A stretch of 33,455 bases of DNA from Alphaproteobacteria bacterium (lineage in GTDB: Bacteria > Pseudomonadota > Alphaproteobacteria > UBA9655), in contig DAIDHR010000024.1 of the NCBI GenBank assembly GCA_027459605.1, positions 1-33,455 on the forward strand, in the 5' to 3' direction. A model generated the notes under the pieces. That model ran no database searches. It was given only the letters and a program-made list of their open reading frames with translations, and was not told where the DNA came from. A program made the translations under genes and the position numbers. Numbering within the stretch: the stretch's first letter is position 1; every line of letters begins with the position of its first letter. Below are positions 8,657 to 16,429 of the stretch, piece by piece.

Positions 8657-9456
8657 ATGAGCCACTTTAAACAAATAGCTTTTGGTTTAGTGCTTATATT
8701 TACAGCAGTGTCTTTTTCTTTTCCTGTTGAAGCTGATATCAGGAAATTTAGTTTTATGGTGAGATCTTCCATTGATACTAATAAGTTTGTTTATGAATCT
8801 GGCCAAAAAAGTTGGGAGTATCGAAATATTAGATTTCGAGTTATAGGTGGCCCCGTATTACCGGACTCTGACGAAGCAACCGAGTGGCTCAAACAAAATC
8901 ATGAGGTCTACCCAAAAATATATGCTCCTGGAAAACTAATGTTTGCTCTGAAAAAGAAGATGTCTTTTTACCCTTAAATAGCGAATGTATCGGAATTTAT
9001 GTAACTGCGGATATATCAACATTTGATTTGCAAACACAAGCGGTCCGTAAGTCACATAATATTCTTTATGGGAGGACCTTAGGTATTAAGACGGAACTTA
9101 GGGACAATCCAGGGAACAAGAGAATGATAATAGATTTTGAAGGGCTTGATCAGAAAGGAATGCCGAAGTTTGATGTTTATTTTTCTGAAGGATCTTTAGA
9201 AGATTTTGGAAAATTGGATGCTAATGATATTAGAAGATTAAAACAAAGAGCATCCAAATACATACAAAATAAAAGTACAGGATATGAGTATGTTAATAAA
9301 ACAAATGTTATTCAACTGGAAGAGATGGCCCCCCCTCAGAAGTTGAAGAAACAAAATAGTGGCTATGAACCTATAGAGAACGAAAACACAAATAGAAGCT
9401 TCGGGTGCATGAGGTTATTTCGGACTTGGTTCAAGTGCGAAAGAGATGAGGATTAA
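8657..9456 (+). pseudogene. Frameshifted gene for a secreted protein of unknown family
   Basis: A first frame (8657-8977) encodes a signal peptide (hydrophobic core to about residue 24, cut near VEA-DIRK) plus about 80 residues, ending at TAA 8975. A second frame, open from 8905, continues without a break through VCSEKEDVFLPLNSECIGIY to the stop at 9454-9456. The two overlap at 8905-8977 around an A-rich stretch (ctgaaaaagaaga). Read through, they give one protein of about 265 residues with a Lys/Asn-rich C-terminus and a terminal cysteine pair. A GGATAGGAGATG ribosome binding site precedes ATG 8657. This is either a real frameshift or a sequencing indel at the A-run. No family recognised; an exported host-interaction protein is possible but inferred only from the signal peptide. 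Confidence 0.6.
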
Positions 9457-9622
9457 CCTTTAAATTTCTTTAATGAAATAATTCTCCTTGGTCGATCTTT
9501 ATTCAACCAGTAATATTCTCCCGCTTTTTTATTTAAATTTTAGGAAAATTTCACAGAACCTAACAAATTTTTACTAAAAAGGAGTTAAAAATTGAGATAC
9601 AAAGGAAGAAATAGAGAAAATT

Positions 9623-10756
9623 TTAAGGGACCTCCCTTAGGATCCACCCCCCACCCAGAACACGTGTACCTTGATAAAAAACACAAGCTTGGCCAGCTGC
9701 AACCCCATATTCAGGGTTTACAAAAACGACACGGGCTCGTTGATTATCATCCAAGTACAGATCAGCCTCTACGGGGGGTCGGGTTGAGCGAACCTTAACT
9801 TCACAGCGAATTGGACGGGGTGTCCTTTCTCCCAACCAGTTGACTTCTTTGAGGCAAATTTCTTTGCAGGCTAAAGCTTTGTGGGGCCCAACAATTACTT
9901 GATGAGTTTCTGGATTAAGACGAATCACATAAAGAGGATCCCCCCCTCCAATGCCAAGGCCTTTTCTTTGGCCAATGGTATAGTTAATGATTCCCTTATG
10001 GCGCCCTAAAATTCTGCCATCAATATGAACAATATCTCCCTCTTCGAGCGCGCCGGGACGAAGCTTTTCGAGAACACTCACATAGGATCCATTGGGAACA
10101 AAGCAAATGTCTTGGCTATCGGGTTTATCAGCAACCTCAAGCCCAAAGCGAAGCGCATGGTCTCGTGTCTTTGACTTTTGCATACCCCCTAAAGGGAACC
10201 TAAGAAAATCAAGTTGGCTTTGGGTTGTTGCGAAAAGGAAATAACTTTGATCACGCGTTGGATCAACAGCCCTGTGGAGCTCCATTCCTCCATGTCCTAT
10301 AAAACGTTGGACATAATGACCTGTGACAAGGGCTTTAGCCCCCAAATCTTGGGCTGTTGCTAGAAGATCTTTAAATTTGACTTGCTGATTACAGCGCACA
10401 CATGGAATGGGTGTTTCCCCCTTTAAATAACTATCGGCAAAATCCTCAATGACTGCTTGGCTAAACCGGGATTCGTAATCAAGGATGTAATGGGGAATCC
10501 CCAATTTATCGCACACCTGTCTTGCGTCATAAATATCTTGCCCTGCACAACAGGCCCCCTTCTTCCCCAATGCCATTCCTTGGTCATAAAGTTGGAGGGT
10601 CATACCAATGACATCAAACCTTTCTTCAACCATTAAAGCAGCAGCGACGGAGCTATCAACGCCACCTGACATAGCCACTACAATTCGGGTATTTTGAGGG
10701 GATGTTTCAAAACCAAGACTATTCATTAAACTCGACTCATTTTTTGTTTGTGACAT
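9623..10756 (-). CDS. mnmA: tRNA-uridine 2-sulfurtransferase MnmA
   Basis: 377 residues. The ATP-pyrophosphatase P-loop [17 protein letters not shown] is at about 26-42, the tRNA/active-site Cys segment [11 protein letters not shown] near 117-127, GHYVQR near 146, and the second catalytic cysteine in [10 protein letters not shown] near 216. The C-terminal segment has the family's [19 protein letters not shown]. It installs the 2-thio group on wobble uridine of Lys, Glu and Gln tRNAs. The first ATG is used here; an alternative ATG ten codons in would also keep the P-loop. The ribosome binding site is weak for both. Upstream on the same strand lie DUF3572 and the ATPase zeta gene. Confidence 0.93.
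   Translation of the reverse strand: MSQTKNESSLMNSLGFETSPQNTRIVVAMSGGVDSSVAAALMVEERFDVIGMTLQLYDQGMALGKKGACCAGQDIYDARQVCDKLGIPHYILDYESRFSQAVIEDFADSYLKGETPIPCVRCNQQVKFKDLLATAQDLGAKALVTGHYVQRFIGHGGMELHRAVDPTRDQSYFLFATTQSQLDFLRFPLGGMQKSKTRDHALRFGLEVADKPDSQDICFVPNGSYVSVLEKLRPGALEEGDIVHIDGRILGRHKGIINYTIGQRKGLGIGGGDPLYVIRLNPETHQVIVGPHKALACKEICLKEVNWLGERTPRPIRCEVKVRSTRPPVEADLYLDDNQRARVVFVNPEYGVAAGQACVFYQGTRVLGGGWILREVP
9624..9639 (-). terminator. Possible mnmA terminator hairpin
   Basis: TAAGGGA/TCCCTTA, a perfect seven-base inverted repeat overlapping the mnmA stop, followed on the minus strand by AAAATTTTC. The loop is only two bases and the T-run is short, so it is a weak call. Confidence 0.3.
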
Positions 10757-10792
10757 TTATGTCACTCTTGTAAGGTTTGATCAACCCAAAAC

Positions 10793-11065
10793 TCATTCTA
10801 TATTATAGCCTCCTGGAAGAGCCCGGCGCGCCTGAACGATTGTTTCAGGACTTAAGAAAGAAGCATTACAAAAGTCGAGCAATAGGCTATCATCGGACAA
10901 AATTGCATCCAATACTCCACCGAGAAGCTCAGGCTCTTCAACGTGTTTCCTAAGCTCCATAGGACTTAGCCCTGTATTTTTTAAAAAGTGGGCTAACCGC
11001 ACTTCATCTTTAATCAAAAAAGACAATGCTTGGAGGGCTATTGTTTCTGCTTGTTCTTTGTTCAT
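10793..11065 (-). CDS. DUF3572 family protein
   Basis: 90 residues. It matches the alphaproteobacterial DUF3572 pattern: ETIALQALSFLIKDEVRLAHFLKNTGL, then ELLGGVLDAILSDDSLLLDF and a C-terminal ARRALPGG. The family is all-helical, cytoplasmic and of unknown function. It lies three bases after the ATPase zeta gene and about 36 bases before mnmA on the same strand, so the three are probably co-transcribed. Confidence 0.8.
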   Translation of the reverse strand: MNKEQAETIALQALSFLIKDEVRLAHFLKNTGLSPMELRKHVEEPELLGGVLDAILSDDSLLLDFCNASFLSPETIVQARRALPGGYNIE

Positions 11066-11068
11066 GGC

Positions 11069-11398
11069 TTAAAACTCTTCCTGATTCATTACGATATCTC
11101 GTGCGGCTACCCAACATTTTTCGAGCTCTTTTTGAGCACGGTGTTCACTTACATCAACCTTAGCCTTCTCAAAATCGGTGAGGACCTTATGAAGCGCATT
11201 TTCCTCCCGTGTTTTTTGAATTTCAACAAGAAGGACATCCTGAGCATATTTTTCAGCCTCCCTACCTGTATAGCCTAAAAGCCCCGCGGCCCAAAGGCCA
11301 AAAAGATAGTTAGACTTTGCGTGAATCCGAAAATTTAAGTCTTGATCATGAAGATACTTTTCTTCAAAGGCTTTTTTTCTCTGAGAAAAGCCATCCAT
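11069..11398 (-). CDS. F1-ATPase inhibitor subunit zeta (DUF1476)
   Basis: The frame is open from 11452, but ATG 11398 fits best: GGGAG lies five bases upstream, and the 109-residue product begins MDGFSQRKKAFEEKYLHDQ, as family members do. The core FRIHAKSNYLFGLWAAGLLG is diagnostic. In alphaproteobacteria the zeta subunit is a natural inhibitor that blocks ATP hydrolysis by the F1 motor, with its N-terminal inhibitory segment entering the alpha/beta interface. The ATP synthase genes are not in this window. It is divergent from ubiE and runs into DUF3572. Confidence 0.88.
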   Translation of the reverse strand: MDGFSQRKKAFEEKYLHDQDLNFRIHAKSNYLFGLWAAGLLGYTGREAEKYAQDVLLVEIQKTREENALHKVLTDFEKAKVDVSEHRAQKELEKCWVAARDIVMNQEEF

Positions 11399-11511
11399 GG
11401 ATTCTCCCATTTTCCTGTTTCTCTTTAACCTTTTTATTATTTTCCTGTGCATTTTACATCACTTCAGGATAGGATCAATACAAAGTCATATGATAATGAA
11501 AGACAGCTGGC

Positions 11512-12264
11512 ATGGCTCAGGATCTTCCACCTCATGAGAAAACGTTTGATTTTGGGTATGAAACTGTTTCAGCTACCCAAAAAACAGAAAAGGTCAGCAG
11601 TGTTTTTAAACGCGTTGCCCCCCACTATGATGTGATGAATGATGCCATGAGTTTTGGAATTCATCGCTTGTGGAAAAAGTGGTTTGTTGAAAGCTTACCT
11701 TTACGCCAAAATGGCCTTTACCTTGATGTAGCAGGAGGGACAGGGGATATTGCCGATGCTATTTCACGACGCCTCACGTTCTTTGGCTTAAAGGCAAACA
11801 TCACGGTTTCAGATATTAACCCTGCTATGATTGAGGTTGGTCAAAAACGTCATCCTCACTTGAGTTGGTTGCCTGCAAATGCAGAAGAACTGCCACTCGA
11901 AGACAACTCAGTCGATGTTTATACCATTGCCTTTGGATTAAGAAATGTAACTCACCGTGACAAAGCCCTTCAAGAGGCTTTTCGCGTCCTAAAACCAGGT
12001 GGGAAATTTGCTTGCCTTGAATTTTCTCAAGTTTGTTCCCCTCTTCAAAAAGCTTATGATTTTTATGCCTTTCATATCATTCCTAGAATGGGGGAGTGGA
12101 TCGTAAACAATAAGGCTGCATATCAGTATTTGAGTGAAAGCATAAGAACATTTCTTACAAAAGACGAACTTTTAAAGCTTATGAAAACGGTTGGGTTTGA
12201 AAGAGGGCGGTATGAAACTTATACGGGTGGAATCGTTGCTCTTCACACAGGGTACAAACTTTGA
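11512..12264 (+). CDS. ubiE: Ubiquinone/menaquinone C-methyltransferase UbiE
   Basis: 250 residues. Family signatures: FKRVAPHYDVMNDAMSFGIHRLWK near 33-56, the SAM-binding loop YLDVAGGTGDIA near 70-81, and YTIAFGLRNVTHRDKALQEAFRVLKPGG near 138-165. UbiE methylates the quinone ring in ubiquinone (and menaquinone) synthesis. In many alphaproteobacteria ubiB follows directly; here dksA follows, and an ABC1/UbiB-family gene is about 3 kb away on the other strand. Confidence 0.94.
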   Translation: MAQDLPPHEKTFDFGYETVSATQKTEKVSSVFKRVAPHYDVMNDAMSFGIHRLWKKWFVESLPLRQNGLYLDVAGGTGDIADAISRRLTFFGLKANITVSDINPAMIEVGQKRHPHLSWLPANAEELPLEDNSVDVYTIAFGLRNVTHRDKALQEAFRVLKPGGKFACLEFSQVCSPLQKAYDFYAFHIIPRMGEWIVNNKAAYQYLSESIRTFLTKDELLKLMKTVGFERGRYETYTGGIVALHTGYKL

Positions 12265-12351
12265 GGATAATTAACTTTAAGATTGCAGTGCCTTTTAAGA
12301 TCAGTCATTATAAATGCTCTTGAATTTTTTGGTGAAAGGGGGGAAGAAGCT

Positions 12352-12762
12352 ATGAGCTTACCACCAAATTATAAACCGAGCGAAGATGAGCCTTACATGA
12401 ACCCTCAACAGCTTGAGTATTTCAAGGATAAGCTGTTGAAATGGCGGGAAGATCTTCAAAAGGAATCAGCCGAAACCTTGCATCATATGCAAGAGGAATC
12501 TTTAAATGAGCCAGATATTAATGACAGAGCCTCTACAGAAACAGATCGTTCTTTAGAATTACGCACACGGGATCGGGAAAGAAAACTGATTCTGAAGATT
12601 AACCAAGCTCTTGAGCGGATTGTAAATGGCACCTACGGATATTGCGAAGAAACAGGTGTTCCGATTGGTATTGCTCGCCTTGATGCGCGTCCTATAGCAA
12701 CTCTTTGTTTAGAAGCTCAAGAACTTCATGAGCGACTCGAAAAGACTCATCGGGAAGAGTAA
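12352..12762 (+). CDS. dksA: DksA, RNA polymerase secondary-channel regulator (alpha-type)
   Basis: 136 residues from ATG 12352, preceded by GGGGGGAAGAAG. The frame extends upstream to 12283 without family similarity. A coiled-coil (about 15-85) includes the tip region NEPDINDRASTETDRS with the Asp-x-x-Asp-x-Ala motif (DINDRA). The C-terminal globular part is YGYCEETGVPIGIARLDARPIATLCLEAQE. Two of the four zinc cysteines are replaced (CxxT and CxxA), a form seen in alphaproteobacterial DksA and in the zinc-independent DksA2 type. It acts with ppGpp at RNA polymerase. Confidence 0.92.
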   Translation: MSLPPNYKPSEDEPYMNPQQLEYFKDKLLKWREDLQKESAETLHHMQEESLNEPDINDRASTETDRSLELRTRDRERKLILKINQALERIVNGTYGYCEETGVPIGIARLDARPIATLCLEAQELHERLEKTHREE

Positions 12763-12848
12763 ATTGGCTCCATCTGAATTTTCAGATAATTCCCATGTCA
12801 GATATATAGTTAAAAGGCATGAAGTTACCATGTTTAACAAACACCCAG

Positions 12849-12914
12849 CGTCATTCCCGCGGAAGCGGGAATCCAGGTATACCGCTGGATCCCCGCCACA
12901 GCAAGGGGATGACA
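12849..12914. repeat. dRS3-like dispersed palindromic repeat
   Basis: Inverted ends CGTCATTCCC and GGGGATGACA bound a 66-base element. Its left half is an eight-base hairpin ATTCCCGC-ggaa-GCGGGAAT (12853-12872), matching the ATTCCC-N8-GGGAAT form of dRS3-like repeats. A second short stem (CCAG/CTGG) follows. It is GC-rich against its surroundings and lies between dksA and the broken cytochrome b561 gene. Confidence 0.65.
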
Positions 12915-12949
12915 ATTTTGCGAAATGACAAACGATAACCTCACTTCTG

Positions 12950-13515
12950 ATGGGTATAGGTATTAAAAATACAAAAAATGGGTATGGGTCCATAGCCATT
13001 TTTTTGCATTGGCTAATGGCCGTTCTAATCATTGCTCTCATCATTTTAGGGCTCTACATGGTAAAGCTTCCAGATGTTGGGTTTAATATTCAGAAAATTG
13101 TTCTTATCTTATGGCACAAGGAGGTGGGCATGGTCGTACTGGCTCTTGCCTCTGTCCGGCTTGGATGGCGTTTAAACAATATCATCCCAATTTACCGCCC
13201 CATGTTCCTAAGTGGCAAAAATTTGCTGCCAGATGCGTCCATTTAGCTTTTTATGGATTTATGTTTGCCCTCCCTTTATCTGGATGGTTGATGTCCTCTG
13301 CAGCAGGAATTCCTGTGACCTTTTTTGGGCTGTTTATTCTTCCTGATCTTATTTCAACGAATATATATAAGATGGAATTATTGATTGAGATTCATAAATG
13401 GCTAGCCCATGGCTTAATCGTAACAATTTTCGGTCATATTGGAGCCGCGCTTTTCCATCATTTTGTTTATAAAGATGATACGCTAAGAAGGATGCTTCCT
13501 CCTTCTTCTATCTAA
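12950..13515 (+). pseudogene. Cytochrome b561 family protein, frameshifted
   Basis: Frame one (12950-13246) gives NTKNGYGSIAIFLHWLMAVLI and LWHKEVGMVVLALASVRLGWRLNN, the first half of a bacterial cytochrome b561. The second half is in the preceding frame: NLPPHVPKWQKFAARCVHLAF, ALPLSGWLMSSAAG, IHKWLAHGLIV and HHFVYKDDTLRRMLP. The switch is near 13187-13195 (cccaatttaccgcc) and needs one added base to restore a protein of about 188 residues with four TM helices. All expected heme-ligand histidines remain (FLHW, LWHK, VHLAF, IHKWLAH). It is a recent inactivation or a sequencing error. The 3' end overlaps the convergent lipoprotein gene by eight bases. Confidence 0.85.
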
Positions 13516-14137
13516 TTTTATCAAGGATAAATTTAGCAAGCGCCTCAAGGATTGTTTTTGTTGCTCGATTGGCTGCAATAACTCCCCCATAGGGACTCTT
13601 TTGTAAAATAGGCTCTTTTTGAGAGAATTCTTGAACAGCAATTATTTGATGAGAGTCTCGTCGACTTAATTCTGCTCGAAGAGTAAGTTCCAATTCCCCA
13701 GGAGCATTGATGAAATTTTGTTCCAGTTTAAGAATGTGGGTTCTCAAAACATAGTCAAAGTGAGCGCCATAAGGTTGCGTAACGACCGTATGAAAATGGT
13801 GAGTACCCTGCAGTGTTTTCGCAATTAAAGGATGTAACATTTGGGCGGGAGTTTCGCCCCACTCATGATAGCTAAAGAAGGAAAGTTGATGAGGTTGAGT
13901 TGTATAAGCCATCTGCCGTGTTCGATAAAGGGGGCTTGAGTCGGGTTCCAGAACAAGAAGGGTACCCCCATGGTTCTTTTTTGAAGGGATAAGATGAGGT
14001 ATTTCATTTAAGGTATATTTTTTAATCGGCTCAACTTCTACGGGAGACAAGACAGAGCAACTCGATAAAACCAATAGACTTAGTATTGTCAAACCTTTTT
14101 TAATGAGAGTTTTTTTATTCATTTGCATTTTCTTCAC
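13508..14137 (-). CDS. ABC-transport auxiliary lipoprotein (PqiC/ABC_trans_aux type)
   Basis: About 209 residues with a lipoprotein signal (KKGLTILSLLVLSSC, lipobox LSSC). The mature part matches the auxiliary lipoprotein family: KKYTLNEIP, LLVLEPDSSPLYRTRQMAYT, Y-HEWGETPAQMLHPLIAKTL, and a C-terminal AANRATKTILEALAKFI. Such lipoproteins accompany MCE-type lipid transporters. It overlaps the end of the MCE gene by about 23 bases if the first ATG is used; internal ATGs at 14128 and 14122 are alternatives. Translational coupling with the MCE gene is likely. Confidence 0.82.
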   Translation of the reverse strand: MKKMQMNKKTLIKKGLTILSLLVLSSCSVLSPVEVEPIKKYTLNEIPHLIPSKKNHGGTLLVLEPDSSPLYRTRQMAYTTQPHQLSFFSYHEWGETPAQMLHPLIAKTLQGTHHFHTVVTQPYGAHFDYVLRTHILKLEQNFINAPGELELTLRAELSRRDSHQIIAVQEFSQKEPILQKSPYGGVIAANRATKTILEALAKFILDKIR

Positions 14138-15044
14138 CGGGTCCTGGAAGTCTAGGGGTGGTCCCCCGAATCAATATGGAAGGATCTCTTTTGATTTCAT
14201 TGAGGAGATCCGAAAAGGAGCGCGAGAGTTCATCAAGTTGGGTAAATGTATGAAGAGTTGTTGGCAAGGTTTGTGTTTCAAGGAGACTCATCATGTCATG
14301 TCCTGATTTTAAAAATGGTCTCAAATCAGAAAACATATGGTGAACTTCTGGTAATGTTTGTTTTGAGAGCTGCCCCATGACGTTCTGGCCTGATTTCAAA
14401 AACGGTTCTATATGGTAACTTGCCTTTTCGAAATTTATTAAAATCCCATTTAGTTTTTGATTATTTGTGGCAAGTACACTTGTAACTTTTTTCAAATCAC
14501 TCAGGAGTTCCTTGATAGAGTTTATTGTAGCTCCATCTAAAATATTTTTAAACAACTCAGTAAAGTATTGAACATTTTTGCCCATCTGCACAAGTGTCGT
14601 ATCAAGACTTAAGGATGTTGAAGGTGCCACAGGTATTTCCGGGTATAGTTGCCCTTTTTGAGCAACGAGGGGGAGTAAGTCTTTTCCATCATTTTTTAAA
14701 GTAATATAAACAAACCCAGTAAATCCTCTTGGAGTAAGACCTCGGGCTGTAATCGTTGCAACTGTTCCATTTGTAATTGGGGAATCTTTCTTGATATTTA
14801 ATAATATATCAATCCATTGAGAATTTACCAGCTTAATACTTTTTACTTTTCCAACTTCCACTCCTTTATATTCTACAGGTGCATCCACAACTAAACCTGA
14901 TACGGATTCTTGAGTAGATAGTTTGTAGACTAAGTAGTCATTAAATAATAAACCGGATGTGGCCCAGAGAGCGATGAAAATGCCAAGCACAAACAATAGA
15001 ACTATCACGATGTGCTTATAGTGAGGGCGCGCCTCTCCCTTCAT
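14115..15044 (-). CDS. MCE-domain protein, MlaD-like lipid-transport subunit
   Basis: 309 residues. One N-terminal TM helix (about 10-32, HIVIVLLFVLGIFIALWATSG) is followed by an MCE domain at about 40-118 (VSGLVVDAPVEYKGVEVGKV, ITARGLTPRGFTGFVYITL). A long helical/coiled C-terminal region follows, with internally similar segments (FLKSGQNVMGQLSKQTLPEV and FLKSGHDMMSLLETQTLPTT). MCE proteins form periplasm-spanning rings that move phospholipid between membranes with an ABC permease and ATPase. Those partners (MlaE, MlaF) are not visible beside it; instead an ABC1-family kinase gene precedes it. The auxiliary lipoprotein follows at once. Confidence 0.88.
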   Translation of the reverse strand: MKGEARPHYKHIVIVLLFVLGIFIALWATSGLLFNDYLVYKLSTQESVSGLVVDAPVEYKGVEVGKVKSIKLVNSQWIDILLNIKKDSPITNGTVATITARGLTPRGFTGFVYITLKNDGKDLLPLVAQKGQLYPEIPVAPSTSLSLDTTLVQMGKNVQYFTELFKNILDGATINSIKELLSDLKKVTSVLATNNQKLNGILINFEKASYHIEPFLKSGQNVMGQLSKQTLPEVHHMFSDLRPFLKSGHDMMSLLETQTLPTTLHTFTQLDELSRSFSDLLNEIKRDPSILIRGTTPRLPGPGEENANE

Positions 15045-15097
15045 ACGAGCTATTCCCCCGTTAAATTCAGATTTTTTCAGTTTTTTATGATAGTGTT

Positions 15098-16429
15098 TTA
15101 GACCTTCAGCCCATTTTTTTCAAGGATTATGCGCTGCCTCTTTTCAAAAGCAGGCATGGAAAAGTCTTTAATAAGCTCCTCAAAAAGGCGATGCCAATTA
15201 AGCTCAGCCTTTAGGTGCATAAAAACCGAGCCTAGCCCTACGGCTGCTCTATCCATAAAGACGAACTCTCTAGGAGGCTTGATTCCTCCCTTTTTTTTCA
15301 ATTCATCAAAAACAGCACCTGCAACTTGTCTTCCCCTTTGACCAGAAAGGGTTTCTTCAATAGGGCGAATGCGGTCATCTAAAAGAGGCTCATATAAAAA
15401 CTTTGCCCACAAGTTTAAAATTTTAATCAACTCGTTTGTAATATCTTGAAAACCCCAGGTGCGATATGCATGCACGGCAAGCTCCTCATTCCCTGTTTGA
15501 AGAGATTGATAAAGGTCCAGAACCCCTTGAATGAGGGAAGCATTGAAAATACGAACACACCCAAAATCCAGGAGATTTAGTTTTCCCTCAGGACTCCAAG
15601 AATAATTTCCCAGATGAGGATCGCCATGTAAAATGCCATAATGATAAAGAGGATAATACCAAACCTTAAAAAGATCTGTTGAGACCTCATTTCTTAACTC
15701 TTGAGAGGCCTCCGTAAGCGTTAACAACTTTTTTCCTTCAAGCCACGTCATAGTTAAAAGGCGAGGGGTTGTAAGATCTTCTTTAACTTCAGGGACTTTT
15801 GCAAAGGGAAAAACTTTAAGGATGTCTTTAAAGAGTTTCATATGACGGGCTTCAAGAAGATAATCCAATTCTTCTCGCAAACGATCAGCAATTTCCGCCC
15901 GAAGGTTTTCTGTGTCTAGTGCTGAACTATAAATCTCAAAAGCCTTTAAAATGAGCTTAAGTTGAGCAAGGTCGGCCTCCACCGCCGATCCCATCTCAGG
16001 GTATTGAAGCTTACAGGCAAGAAGATATCCTTTCTGATCAATTGCCTTATGAACTTGTCCGAGTGATGCTGCAGCAGATGCTTTTGGTTCAAATTTTTGA
16101 AAATAATTTTGCCAATCTGGCCCAAGTTCAGCTTGCATACGGCGTTTAACAAACGGCCACCCCATAGGAGGAGCATTCGATTGGAGCTCAAGAAAGGCCG
16201 CTCCGTATTCTTCAGGTAACATATCTGGAACAGCAGCAAGTATTTGGGCAATTTTCATCAACGGTCCCTTAAGGTGTCCCAGAGTCTCCTTAAGATCTTC
16301 GGCATGTTGTGCCCCATCAATGGGAAAGTTTAAGTATCGCTCCCCAAATAAGCGAGCCATTAGCCCACCAACAGCCGTTGTTACATGAGTATATCGTTTA
16401 AGGCGTCCTGATAAACTATCTTCACTCAT
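15098..16429 (-). CDS. ABC1/AarF/UbiB atypical kinase family protein
   Basis: 443 residues. Family motifs: LKGPLMKIAQILAAVPDMLPEEY near 52-74 (the KxGQ element reads KIAQ, as in a recognised alphaproteobacterial subgroup), the Ala-rich loop AAASLGQVHKA near 118-128, the ELDYLLEA motif, HGDPHLGNY near 268-276 (catalytic loop) and LLDFG near 288 (metal-binding DFG). UbiB-type proteins are ATPases needed for ubiquinone synthesis. No C-terminal TM anchor is evident, so this may be a paralogue rather than UbiB itself. It overlaps the pyk stop by one base (TAATG), so it is coupled with pyk. Confidence 0.85.
   Translation of the reverse strand: MSEDSLSGRLKRYTHVTTAVGGLMARLFGERYLNFPIDGAQHAEDLKETLGHLKGPLMKIAQILAAVPDMLPEEYGAAFLELQSNAPPMGWPFVKRRMQAELGPDWQNYFQKFEPKASAAASLGQVHKAIDQKGYLLACKLQYPEMGSAVEADLAQLKLILKAFEIYSSALDTENLRAEIADRLREELDYLLEARHMKLFKDILKVFPFAKVPEVKEDLTTPRLLTMTWLEGKKLLTLTEASQELRNEVSTDLFKVWYYPLYHYGILHGDPHLGNYSWSPEGKLNLLDFGCVRIFNASLIQGVLDLYQSLQTGNEELAVHAYRTWGFQDITNELIKILNLWAKFLYEPLLDDRIRPIEETLSGQRGRQVAGAVFDELKKKGGIKPPREFVFMDRAAVGLGSVFMHLKAELNWHRLFEELIKDFSMPAFEKRQRIILEKNGLKV

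Noticed and set aside
9592-9798. Rightward frame of 68 codons
   Set aside because: Lies antisense to the mnmA C-terminus and has no similarity; the AAGGAG upstream is probably fortuitous.
12709-13044. Leftward frame of 111 codons across the dksA end and the repeat
   Set aside because: It consists of antisense dksA, the dRS3-like repeat and antisense cytochrome b561; no coding support.
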